Of a DNA stretch of 64,000 nt, positions 42,001 through 54,000 are shown in pieces (the stretch's first letter is position 1; each line of letters starts with the position of its first letter). The notes under the pieces were generated by a model, which saw only the letters and a program-made list of their open reading frames with translations, did no database searches and was not told where the DNA came from. This DNA comes from Amoebophrya sp. A120 (Eukaryota; Sar; Dinophyceae; Syndiniales; Amoebophryaceae), in assembly GCA_905178155.1 (NCBI GenBank), contig CAJINV010000013.1, positions 2,346,545-2,410,544 on the forward strand, read 5' to 3'. The position numbers were made by a program, and so were the translations under genes.

Positions 42001-45000
42001 AGGTCGTTGTGGGCGAACGAGGGTTTGTACTTTGAGGAAATCGTGCACGACGTAGATGTATCGACTGCAACACTCGTATCATACTAGTGCGACTGCATTT
42101 CAATATGCAAAATTTTCCAACAAAGTGTTCAAGATCACCAAGTAAAGTGCAGTTTATCATGAAGAGAAGTCGGGAAGAAAAGTAATGCGGATCTGCAAAC
42201 TGCACGAGTACGATATGACTTTTGCAGTCCATAAAGCGCCGGCACCACCCAAACGTTCCTCTACAAACAGGAGTCAAAGAACTTTAACATCAGCGGAACC
42301 GCGGATAAGGTCGACCGCTTCTTGCGGGATAGCGTGTTTTTCAAACCGTTGAAAAACTTCGTCGGCGTGGACAAAGTCACCTTCTCCGCCCTGTCGGGAA
42401 TCGGCTTCCCGGACGGACAGAGTCTATGCAAACTAGACGTTTTATGAAATGTAAAAATATCTGGGTCTGGAAGAATGCAACTTGTCATGCTGTCTTTGGA
42501 AGGTAAAAAAAATTTGTATTGCACGACCAGCAAGAGGAGTTCAGTTTGTGCTACGCGGAGCGCGCGTTTCTCATGCGGAATACGCATAAGAAGGCCCCTT
42601 AAAAATCTGTGATGGTCGGCCAGGCATTACAGACATCATGGGTTATGCAAAACATGCATGACAAACCTGGCAATCTTCCAGACCCAGACATTTTTACACT
42701 TGATACGTTTTTGTCCAGGTGTACGCGGTCTACGACGACGACGGCCCGCAGATTTACTTAAACACAGCGAAGATGATAAACTCCACGGAAACCATCCCGG
42801 CTTCACATTTATTGAACGCCGTGGCGATCACCGGGAGGCCGTACGAGCCGGAGAACAAGAATTTCTACTCTATCGTGATCGACGCGTTTGGGAAGTTGCG
42901 GAACATCCCGTACTTGTCCGTCGACGAGGACTGCCTGATGTGCAGAATGCCGGCGATCGAAGTGAACGACGGGGACTGCATGCTGATCCGGGACGGGTCG
43001 TGTTATTTGAAACTGACCGTGTTTGGCAACGGAATCTTGGATATCCGCCTTGCCGGGCAGGTCGGCAGAACCGTGCAGATCGCCGGGCAGCACGACAATC
43101 TGAACAAGGCGCTGGACCAGATGAGAGTGACCCCGTTGTCCGATTTCTCCGGGTTTTGCAACCTGACGATCACGTTGGAGCGGGTTTTGACGAACGAGCG
43201 GGTCCAGAACTTGGTGGGTCAGATGTCCATCGTGGAACACATCCCGGTGTTCGTGCGACCGGTGGACGACGCGCCGGTGTTGTTGTTCGGTATGCAATGC
43301 AAAAGCATCGTACTAGTATAAATTGCATCACAAATTTATTACCCCAGCATTACAAATTGAATTTGTAATGCTGATTTTCCCTTGAGAAAAAGATTTGTAA
43401 TGCATAAATGCGATTACTACGTGTAGGTGTACGATGCTTTTGCAGAGGATATTCGGTTTTCCGGAGCAAAAATCGCTGTTCCACGGGTCGATTCTGGACT
43501 TGTCCGAACCCTGGGAATTCACCACGAAAAACGGCGGGAAGTTGGAAATCGAGCGCCAGATCGCCGAGGACGGGACCAGGCGGGATAGAGAACCGAATTC
43601 CGACTTGCTCTTGGACGCCTTCAGCGGGGTGGACGCAGCGGACTTCACGACAGGTGCGAGCTTGCTGTACGAAAACACGAAAGAATTACTACTGCGGGAA
43701 AATTCCACGGCGGAGTCGCGGGGCGAGAAATTCCCGCGGTACTACCGCGACTTGATCGAGGTGCGGCCCGGGTACTACGTGTACAGCCGGGGGCTGAAGC
43801 CGCCCATCATTTGGGACAATTTAGTGGAGATTTGGGACGACGAGGCGAGCCAGACCATCTGGTCTCCCTGGGAAGACCGGCACTTCACCGAGCCCGGCTT
43901 CGACGTGACGAAGTTGCAGCAAGAGTACGCCGCGTTGTTAGCGTCGAAATCCACGTCTCTCACTTCCGTGAACGACTTTATCCTGAGTAAAAACGTACTC
44001 ACACCAGAGTCAAGATGGGAAATCTGCTAGACAAATCAGCCAGCTTTGCTCGTTTGGCATGACAAGTTTGTCCTCGTAGCCAAATCCTGTTTAGGTAGTT
44101 CAACAGCATCACAGATCTAGTATATCATGCTGATTGTAGCAACACAAATTCCAAAACACCACTAGAAATGCCTCTCATGGCGCTCCGCATGACAAACTTC
44201 TTTGGCATGCAGATTTACATGACAAACTCTGGGGTGGGGACGGTTTTACTCAGAATAGACTTTCTGGTCACGCTATCCGTCACGCTCGGCCGCATCGCGT
44301 TGTTTGACCCGCCGGACTATGCATTGCAAATATGTCTGGGTCTGGAAGGTTGGAACTTGTGATGCATGTTGCGGATCATACAAAAATCTGTGCTGCGTGA
44401 CTTGCAAAAGGTGCGTACTTCTGGCCATGCTGCGAGGGCATTTCTCATGCAGAACAGGCATCACAAAGGGGCTGCGGATCCTGTGATGCTAGGCCCTGCA
44501 TTCCAGACTTGGCGGAGCTTGGAAAAACTGCATGACAAATCTCAGCATGGCGGAGCTTGGAAAAACTGCATGGCGGAGCTTGGAAAAACTGCATTGCGTT
44601 GCTGGTCCTGTGCCAGTCGCGGGGCATGTTCGGGTGTTCCGGGCTGTGCTTTGTGCACCCCTCGGACCCCGCACCCCCCCGGGCTTAGTAGCGCAGTCTG
44701 TTAAGCATGACAAATCTCAGAATCTTCCAGACCCAGACATTTTTGCATTTGATACGGACGAGATTTGGCTGCAAACCCCGACGGTGCAGTGGAATCAGGA
44801 GTTGAAATTCGCGCACAACTACACCCTGGTGTCGGAGTTGTTCAAGAAGGGACTGCGGTACACGTGGAACGAGGAGACGGAATGCGGCAGAATTGGCCAA
44901 CTGAAAATCGAGGTCGACGACTACCGGTCGCCAAAAACCGTCGGCATCGCGACCATCTGGCTGCCGCACTGCGTGGATTACGAGTTCAGGGAGAAGCAGG

Positions 45001-48000
45001 CGGTGGAAGGTAGTGCTGGCACTAGCAGCATGTACTCCTCTGCTAGTACAACGTCGAGTAGTTCCTCGTCCTACACTTCTGCGACAAACAAGAACGAAAC
45101 GACGAAAACCCGCACGATGCGCGTGTTTGAGGACAATTTGGATATCAAAGAGCCGGCGGCGCGGTTGGCGAATTACGTGGAGGTGAAGGACCTGCAGGAG
45201 GAGTCGGTGTTTCTGAAGATGGAAGTCAAAGTGAAATACGGGAAGTGCCAGCTGTGGCCGGAGAAAATGCTGATCCAGGCGGACCGGGAGATTGCGCAGG
45301 TGGACACGCCGTGGGAGGATGAGCGGGGCTGCTTCACGGACGGCAGACCGGAGTCGATCAACAGTGTCCTGCAGCACATGCGGTACATTTCGCCGAAAAA
45401 TTTCTTCGGCCAGGACGAGATCGAGCTGAAGATCTACCGCGACCCGGACTTCTATTTACCGGGGCGGGATTTTTCCATTCTCGAAGAGCCGTTGAACACC
45501 GAAATCTTGAACCCCACCGGGAATCAAGTGGAGCAGGTCCGGCAACAGTACATCGAGCAGAACGCGAAGAGATTGAAAATCCCCGTCGAAGTCGTTCCGG
45601 TGAATGACGCGCCGCGGCTCTCCTCCGACCGCACCTTTTACTCCGTTTTGGAGGACGGGCTACCGTTTCCGGTGGAGCAGATTTATTTGGAAGATGTCGA
45701 CAGCAGGGAGGAGATCACGCTGTTTGTCTATTTAGACGACGGGGGCGTGTTTGAGCAGAGGATTTTGGTGTGCGGACCCGAGCTAGATCTGAACGCCACG
45801 AGTGGCACTGGTTTTGAGGGAGGTAATGACACGAACGACACGGCTGGGTCATCTTCGAGTAGGAGGCTGTCTTATCACAGTTCTTCATCTTCGGGTTCAT
45901 CTAGTGCCATGTCTTCTTCTGGTTCCTCGTCTAGTGCTGGATCCTCTTCCACCTCCAGTTCTGGCGGAGGCGGCGGCTCTTCCTCCTCATCCTCGGGCTA
46001 CGTCTCAGCCTCGAGCGGCTACAGCTACGAGTACATGGCGGAAAACAAAGTCAAAGGATTTTTGCAGATGTATCGAAAGGAAAAATCCCCCCTCCCCATA
46101 TCAAAACGGAATTTCTAATGCTGGATTTGTGTACACAAATCAGGTTTGTATTGCAGAGAGGCACTGCGGCCGGATCCCCAGGCTAGGTAGGGGCGTATGG
46201 GTCTAGTTGTTCAGCACGGCAAGCGGGTCGCTTTTAGGCCCAACAGCATGACAAATCGCTTCCATAATGGGGCGAAAGCTTCTGCCCTTGTCTTCTTGCA
46301 AGACAAACATGATTTGTGACCTTAAATCAGCAACGCAAATTTTCGGCAACATACCTTTTCATCGATATGGGGTCGGGGGATTTTTCCTCTCAATAAGATG
46401 AACGCCGAGGAGAGAAACGTCGACGCCGTGTTGAAGCACCTCGCCCCTGTGAAAAACGGCGTGGAGCACTTGTATCCGAACGTTTCCGTGCAGTTGTTCG
46501 ACCCCTTTGGATACCACTACGACAGCGACAGCAGTGCCGGACAGAACATTCTGAACGGGAACGACACGGGTTTACTGTTGAACGTCTCCTACCGGGTAAA
46601 CTCCGTGCTCTACCCGAACAAGTACAGTGCGTGCTTTGAATCCTTCTACGGGCTAGCTCTGACGGGGTCTGTACAAGATATCCACAAGATTGTCAACCAG
46701 GACAAGAACTTGCGGATAAGAACCCAAATCGACTACGCGGACGCGTTATCAAATGCAAAAGTGTCTGGGTCTGGAAGGTTGCAACTTGTGATGCTGTTTT
46801 TGGATTCCAAAAAAATCTGTATTGCATGACCAGCAAGAGGCGTCCAGTTTGTGCTACGCGAGGACGGTATCTCTCATGCGGAATAGGCATCAGGAAGCCC
46901 TCTAAAAATCTGTGATGCTAGGGCATGCATTACAGACATCATGGGTCACGCAAAATGTGCATGACAAACATGGCGATCTTCCAGACCCAGACATTTTTAC
47001 ATTTGATACGCGTTCTTAGTGAAGTATTTCGCGGTAGACAACCTGAAAGACGCCAAGCCGGTCGAGACCCTAACTCCCGGCACCAACAGCTACGGCCAGG
47101 CGGTGATGAGCTACAGCCAGGCGGACAGCTCCAAAGATCCGAAAATGTCGAATGAGATCACCGCGCACGTGATTGTGCAAGAAGTGCCGGACGCGCCGAA
47201 GTTGTCAAACGTCTGCGAGTTCGACGCCTTGGAGGAATACGCGTTCCGGGAAGTGCAGAAACCGGAGTACAATGATTTGTTCCCCGCAAATTCGGCGCCG
47301 CACAACAGAACCCTGACACAAATCAACGTCGTTCGGGATTTGTTCGTCCGGAACGTCACCTTTGCCTACCGCGAGCAGGTGGATAATGGTGTTGTGGCCG
47401 CCCCTTCGCCCGAAGAAGTTTCAAATAACTCGTCAGCAGTATCTGCGTCTAGTACTTCCTTTACCAACGCCCTACTGATTCGCAACACGATGCAGCGGGT
47501 GAGTGTTGCAAACGCTCACCCGCACCCGTTTTTAGCTGATTCCGCATCTGCTTCTCTCGAAAGCACCCAGGGCGTTTTGTACGTGGAGAAGATCCGAAAC
47601 CGCTACTACGTGCACAACGCGACCTTGTCCTCGGAACCCTTCCTCGGCTTGGTTCGACGCGGCGGCTGCACGCAGATCCGGCACTGCGTGATCCTGGAGC
47701 CGTCCAACGAGTGGGAAAGCTACGACTCCACCGTGGTCGCGTACCTGAAGGTCAAAGACGATTACTGGTCGAAATTTTTGGAGCAGACATTGAACTGCAC
47801 CTTGTTCACGTCCGCCTTGCAAAACGACACGACGAGCCTGAAACTGCTGCAAGCGCAGACGGCGGCGGACGTGGTGTTGCCCGAAGAATGTAAGAATTCG
47901 AACGCGACCGGTTCTGGGACTTCATCGACGAACAGCACTGGCAGCGCGACTGCTGGAATAATTGATGACGACGACTCCTCAAATTCTACTGCGGTGGTTG

Positions 48001-51000
48001 ACCCGGGCATTTCGACCATCCCTAATCCAGAGCGACTTTTTCAGTTCATGCACGGCTGGTCTTTATCCGTGGAGGACGCGAATGTCGAGCTTCGCGGGGA
48101 GAAGACCGACCGGCTGTACGTCATCGGAGAGCTGGCTTCCGTCAGTAAGGCGCTCAAGGGCGGGATTTATCTGGAGTCGGCGAGAACGATTTGGGACGAC
48201 AAGGGGGCGTTGAAGACGCTGGATTTTTTTGTCGACATCGAGGTCAAATCCCTCGGCAGGCTTTTCGACCCAGATTCCGACCCGGTCAAGCTGTTCCACG
48301 AGGAGACGGACATCGAGTCGATGTCGGAGGATAGGGAACGGTGGTACTACCCGTCCGAAATGACGGAAATTTTCGGCGACATTTATTCCGGGGACGCGTT
48401 CTACCAGGAGTACCACGGGCCGGTGTTGCTGGGGATGACCCCGACGTGGACGATTCACGACCCGGCGTTCGTCACGCCCTACCAGAAATTGAGCACAGGT
48501 GCTGGTGCTACTGAGGACGAAGATGACTTGGCGATTCTCGTGCCGCAGAGTAGTGGTGGAGGAACTACCTCAAATTTGACTAACGGCACCAACGGAACGA
48601 ATTCGTCGAGTACCTCAACATCGACAGGAGTCAACAACTCCTCTGCAACGACCGAAAATAACGACACAAACAGCACAAATGCTTCTTTCTCCTTCCCGGT
48701 CCCACCACCTCGTTTTTACGACCAGACGCTGAATCGCTTCCCTTCCGTCCAGCGGTCGTTGAAAGTCCAGTTTCGCCGCATCAACACGCCGCCGATCATC
48801 GAGACGAGCGGCGAGTCGGTCTTCTTCGAGACCACAAATCTCGACGAGTTCACCATCCCCAAGTCCGCCCAGATTCAGATCAAGGACCCGGATGTCGGCG
48901 CGCCGAAGGATTTGCAGCAGTTGCTTGCCGAGGACAGCATCAATTTCGTGCCCTCGGTGATCTCGCAAGCGACCGTGTTTCAGCCGGCGAAGGCGGCTTT
49001 GGTGCCCAAGCACGTGTTATGCATTGCAAAAATGTCTGGGTCTGGAAGGATGGAACTTGTCATCGTAAATCTGAAGCATGCAGAAATCTGTGTTGCATGA
49101 GTGCCGAATGCTGTCCACTTTTGACCAAATTGGAACGGAGTTTCTCATGCAGAATAGGCATGGCAGAGACCTCGCAGAGTCTGTCATCCTAAGTCCCACA
49201 TTCCAGACCACATGGGTCATGGAAAATCTGCATGACAAGCCTACACTCTTCCAGACCCAGACATTTTTACAGTTGATACGTGTACGACGTGCACGTCCGG
49301 ATTGAGTCGCCGATTTTGCAAAACGTTTCCTTCGCGAACGAGTTTTTTCCCGTCGAATCCGAGGGCACGAAGGAATTTGTCGTTTCCGCGGCGGAAGCGA
49401 ACAAGAACTTGCAAGACACGCTGAAGGTGTACTTCCCGTCGCAGTACTGGTACGGAACCGCACCGATCACATTGAAGGTGAGCGACTTGGGCAACGCGGG
49501 GTACGACGCGTTTCCGCCCCTACCGCCGGAGCACACGGCCTTCGAGTTCTATTCCGTGCAGGGATGTGTGCACGTGGACGCGGTAGACAACAGCGGCGGG
49601 GAGCTGGCGGTTTTGCGGGAGGGCGTTGAAGATTCCGACGCTTCTGCGACGAACAGCACAACATCAGCAGATTCCTCATCACTGAACAACCAAACCGCGT
49701 ACGAAAAAGTTTCCATCGCGAAAATCCCGCCCTCGGCCGAGCACAGCAGCCGCTGGTGGGACAGCTTGTTTTCCAAGTCCTACACGATCGAGTTCTACGT
49801 GAAGTACGACGGGACAGAGAAGGTTTTGTTCTCGACGAACAGGGATCTACCGCTGTTGGAAGCGCAAAAAGACTACGATCCGTTCGCGAACTACAGCAGT
49901 GACGCGGTGAGTAACGAGACAACCGCGTTGACGCCCGGGAGCAAGCAGGAAGTGGACATCGAAAACCCGAAGGATTTTTCCACGTTTGCGTACGACCTGG
50001 ATTTCGCGGACACGCCCGGCGGCATCAATCTGTACGCGGAGAATCCGGATGTGCCGAGCTGCCCGGTCGTGGAGGATTTCCCGCTGATCGACTTGCAGAA
50101 CTTGACAGTCTATCAAATGCGAATTTGTCTGGGCGTCGAAGAATGCGAGACTTGTCATGCATGCTCTGCGTGACCCATGATTTCTGTGATGTATGCTCTA
50201 GCATCACAGATTTTGTGATGGCTTCCTGATGCCCATGCCTATACTGCATGAGAAGTGCCCCCTCCGCGTAGCAAAAACTGCGCCCCTCTTGGTGCTGACC
50301 CAATACAAGTTTCTGTAGAATCCACAGCCAGCATCACAAGTTTCACTCTTCCAGATCCAGACATATTTGCAATGGATACAGTCACCACCAGCCAGTACTC
50401 GGAGAAAAACGCCAGCAGCTTCGCGATTGACTCGGATTACTCCACCTGCTCCGCGACCGACGACTCGGGGTTCGCGGCGGGTAGCCACTGGTGGCGGATC
50501 CGGTTCACGAATCAGCAGATCAGGTTGCGGAGGTACCGGGTGTACCTGCCGTCTGGGAGTCGCTTTATGACGACGGAAGAGAAGGAAAACATTCTCCTCA
50601 CCGTCGACGTCGCGGGCACGGGCCAGACGCACCACGCGCTGCCGAAGGGGAAATTACTGACTGACGAAGCAACCGGGTCGGAGTTCGTCGAGGGTGAGGT
50701 CGATATCGCGGTGAAGGAGCTGCGGGTCTGGAACTCGGCGGCCAACGGGAACAAAATGATCGGAATTTGCGAGCTCCAGCTGTTCGGGGATTCGTCGAAG
50801 TACACGCCCCAGGTTTTCGCCCGGGTGGATGCGCAGAGCGACGCCTTTGCCTTCAACGGCGACGCTTTTGCGGTGGTGAACGACAGCAACAGCAGTTCGA
50901 TCGCGAACACGCAAACGGGCACGTACGGGACCGGGATGCTGATGCGGTCCAGGTACCGGAATAAGGGGCACCTGGCTGGAATTAGGGTTGCGATGGACGC

Positions 51001-54000
51001 GACAAACTACTATGATTTTTTTCTCCCAAAGGACAAACAGCATCTGTCTTTGGAGGAATTGATAGGAACTAGCGAAGAGGAAGTGGAAAGAATGGTGTTG
51101 AACGACCAGAATGTAGTATCAACTGACACTCTACATTCAGCGACCTACGCGGATAGCATTACCACGTGTCAAAACGTCGCGAACTTGGCGAAGGTGGAAG
51201 CCGCTCTCGCGTCGGAAAACGGTATTTACGACGTACCATCAAGCAGCGCGGGTGACAGCCGGGTAGCGAACTTGGTCGGTCCGGACAGTGGTCTGGTGCG
51301 GAATAGCACCATGACCGGCTTCGGTTTCCCCTTCGCGGGAGAAGGGACAGACGATTCCGACACGCGGGAGAGGAGTAGATGTAGCAACGTCGGGAAGCTG
51401 CTTTTCAACTTGAAGGTCTCCAGCGAGCACGGCGGGTTTTTGCTGGGGAACAGTTCTTTGCCGCTCTCGGTGGAAAGATACAATCGGGAGAACGCGATGA
51501 TCTTAGCGCGGCTCGGCGTTCTCCACGACTTCTCCTCTTCCTGCTGCACGCAACCCATGAACGTGATTGGTGTGGGTGTGGAAAGTTCTCCCAGCGCAAA
51601 CATGCCGGACGACTCGACGGGACCCTCAGGGGCTGGGAACTCCGGGGTTTTGGAGTCCTTCCAAATTGAACCGTTGTCTGGTGGGGTGAATAGCTCGTTT
51701 TCTTCCTCGGGCTCCGCAGGAGCCGCTAGTACAACTACACCTTTCAAGTTCCGGCAGTTGCAGGGGTTTATGCTCTACAGGCTGACGTATCAGACCACAA
51801 CCACGTCGACCACGACACGTAGGCCACTCCCGTCGTATTGCCTAAAAGGGGCCACGACGTCTACCACGGCAGGCGCATCGAGTACAACACCCAAAACCCC
51901 CGACGAAATTCGGCACTCGCGCGGCTCGTCCGACTCCACGGTGGGAAAGTTTCGCGAGTACCAATTTGACTCGGACGCGACACTGCAGGTGGATAAGTCC
52001 GGGCGTTTGTTTATCCTAAGCAAAAACGTCCCCACCCCATAGTCAAGTTGGGAATCTAGCAACACAAATCTCCAAGTTTTGGGACCTGTGCATCACAGGT
52101 TTCCCTCTGCAGCGTAGTGCTGATTGGCAAGATAAGCCGCATGAGTAAGCCATTTTCACATCCTGTTTACAGCATTACAAATTCCAAAACACGACTGGAA
52201 ATTCCTCTCATGGAGCTGCGCATTACAAATGTTCCTGTCATTGCACATTTGCATAACAACTCTGGTGTGGGGACGTTTTTACTCAGGATACTGTTCTACC
52301 AAATCGCGCGGTCGAATCTGCCGATTCAGTACTGGGCCAGATCTATCCCACAGAAAAAAGCTGGCAGGGCATATTTGTAATGCAAAAATAAACACACAGA
52401 AAAATCTGTCATGGGCGGCCTCATAGCATGCAATGCAAAAAAAATTTTTTGTCTATTTATATTTGCATTACAAATAAATATGACCTGCCAGTTTTTTTCT
52501 GTGTGATAAGATCCGGGCTAACGGCAACGAACACACTGGAGGTCGGCCGGTGGTCGCACATCGCGCTGGTGCACACGAGAAACGAGGGCCAGCCGTGGCA
52601 GAAGAACACCGCGGCGATCTTCGTGGACGGCAACGAAATTGTCCGGTTCCCGCTCTGGAACATCTACTCGCCGTTGGACAAGAAAGCTACTGGATTACAC
52701 TTCTGCGGCTATCGGTTTACGCAGATGAAGGTGTGGACGCAGGCGACGCCGAAGGGGGATTTAGGAGTTTGCACCAACCGACACAAAACTCTTTCCGTCA
52801 CGCAGAACGCGGACTACCGCTACCGGAATTTGAAGCTCGATTTGTCTTTAGAGGATCGGTTTTACTACAATCAGGATCTGATGAACGACGACAAATTTTC
52901 CCTCGCCATTGCCGGCCGCTGGCGCGCGGACGGGCCGTCCAGGTGCCGGTACGATCGGTCGATGTTGACGTACTGCTTGTGCTACCACGGGACGCTGTCC
53001 AATTCGATCCTGAAGCAGCACAGCAACGCGAACGTCGACCGCGAAAAATTCCCGGACGTGGATGTGGTCAGCGACATCACCCGGAAGTACTACTACCGCA
53101 GCCGACAAGCCTTGAAATCACCAGGCGAGGACGCGAACTCCGCCGACCACGTTCTGCCCGAGATGTCGGTCCGGATTTCCCACGCGGCGGTGCAAAAAGC
53201 GGAGCAGGAGCTCTCCGTGTTCCGGCCGTACTCCGCGGTGGACACGAAACCGACACTGATCATGCGGGGCGCGGGCAGAAACGAACTGGACTGGAAGTTC
53301 CACAAAACGAACATCACGACGGTCGCAACAACGTCGAGCCAAAACACAACACTTTCCCCCTCGGAGAACACTGACCTGGAGATCGCGACGGGCTACCAGG
53401 TTGGCGAGGACGGCGCGATGACGGTGGACCTGCACATCGAAGATTTCGAGCGGTGGGACATGAGCTACTTTTCGCACCGCGTGGAAGTTGCGGTCACTTG
53501 CGATCACTGCTTCTTGCGTTCCCTGTCGCAAACGTCCGGGCTGCGGATGGAGGTCAGGGACGACACCGCCGCCAACAGCACGACCAAGCCGTTCGACGAA
53601 CTTTCCGCGAAACTGGCCCTGGACCCGACTACGCCGCCGCTGTTGGAGAACCAGATGCGGAAGAAGTTTTTCTACGTCGCGGCGCCGCTGAAGTATTTGA
53701 ACGAATTCTTGTCCCGCCTGGAGTACAAGCCGGACCGCAACTTCTTCGGCGTGGACCCGGTTTTGGTGCAGGCGAAAGACCCGACCGGGAAACTGTCGAA
53801 TCGGATAGACATTCTGATCGACGTACAGCCGGTGCCCGACATCCCCGCGCTGATCTGTCCGCCGAGTCTGGAGCTAGACGAGAACGACTTCGACGACAAC
53901 CCAGGCTTTGACAAATTGTTCCTCCGGGACAACGACGTGCCGGAGGGCGAATCGGATGACAACTATCAAAAGGAAAAACCCCCCCTCCCCATATCGAAAA

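Larger units (their letters stand above)
41589..50110 (+). other. Tandem-95 cadherin-like repeats and Ser-rich linkers, exons 23-31
   Basis: Repeats here are closer to the family consensus: VVPVNDAPRLSS and VRPVDDAPVLLFG are textbook tandem-95 boundaries. Low-complexity Ser/Thr/Gly/Asn linkers interrupt the folds at about 45030-45110, 45790-46025 (long poly-Ser/Gly) and 48490-48690. Exon 27 is 55 nt. Exon 31 ends with the first half of a LamG-like domain (SYTIEFYVKYDGTEKVLF at about 49780-49835). Confidence 0.55.
50384..53963 (+). other. Exons 32-34: discoidin-like domain set inside a split LamG-like domain, then tandem-95 repeats
   Basis: About 50384-50795 resembles a discoidin-like domain (ASSFAIDSDYSTC, HWWRIRFTNQQIRLRRYRVY, GICELQLFG). 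Between it and 51980 lie a beta-rich stretch and a Ser/Thr-rich linker. The second half of the LamG-like fold follows at 51960-52745 across introns 32 and 33 (VGRWSHIALVHT, IFVDGNEIVRF, FTQMKVWTQ). Exon 33 is 48 nt. Exon 34 ends with a tandem-95 unit (LSRLEYKPDRNFFGVDPV). Confidence 0.5.

Noticed and set aside
42658-43368. A second + frame of 236 codons overlapping exon 25
   Set aside because: It starts inside introner 24 and reads exon 25 out of frame.
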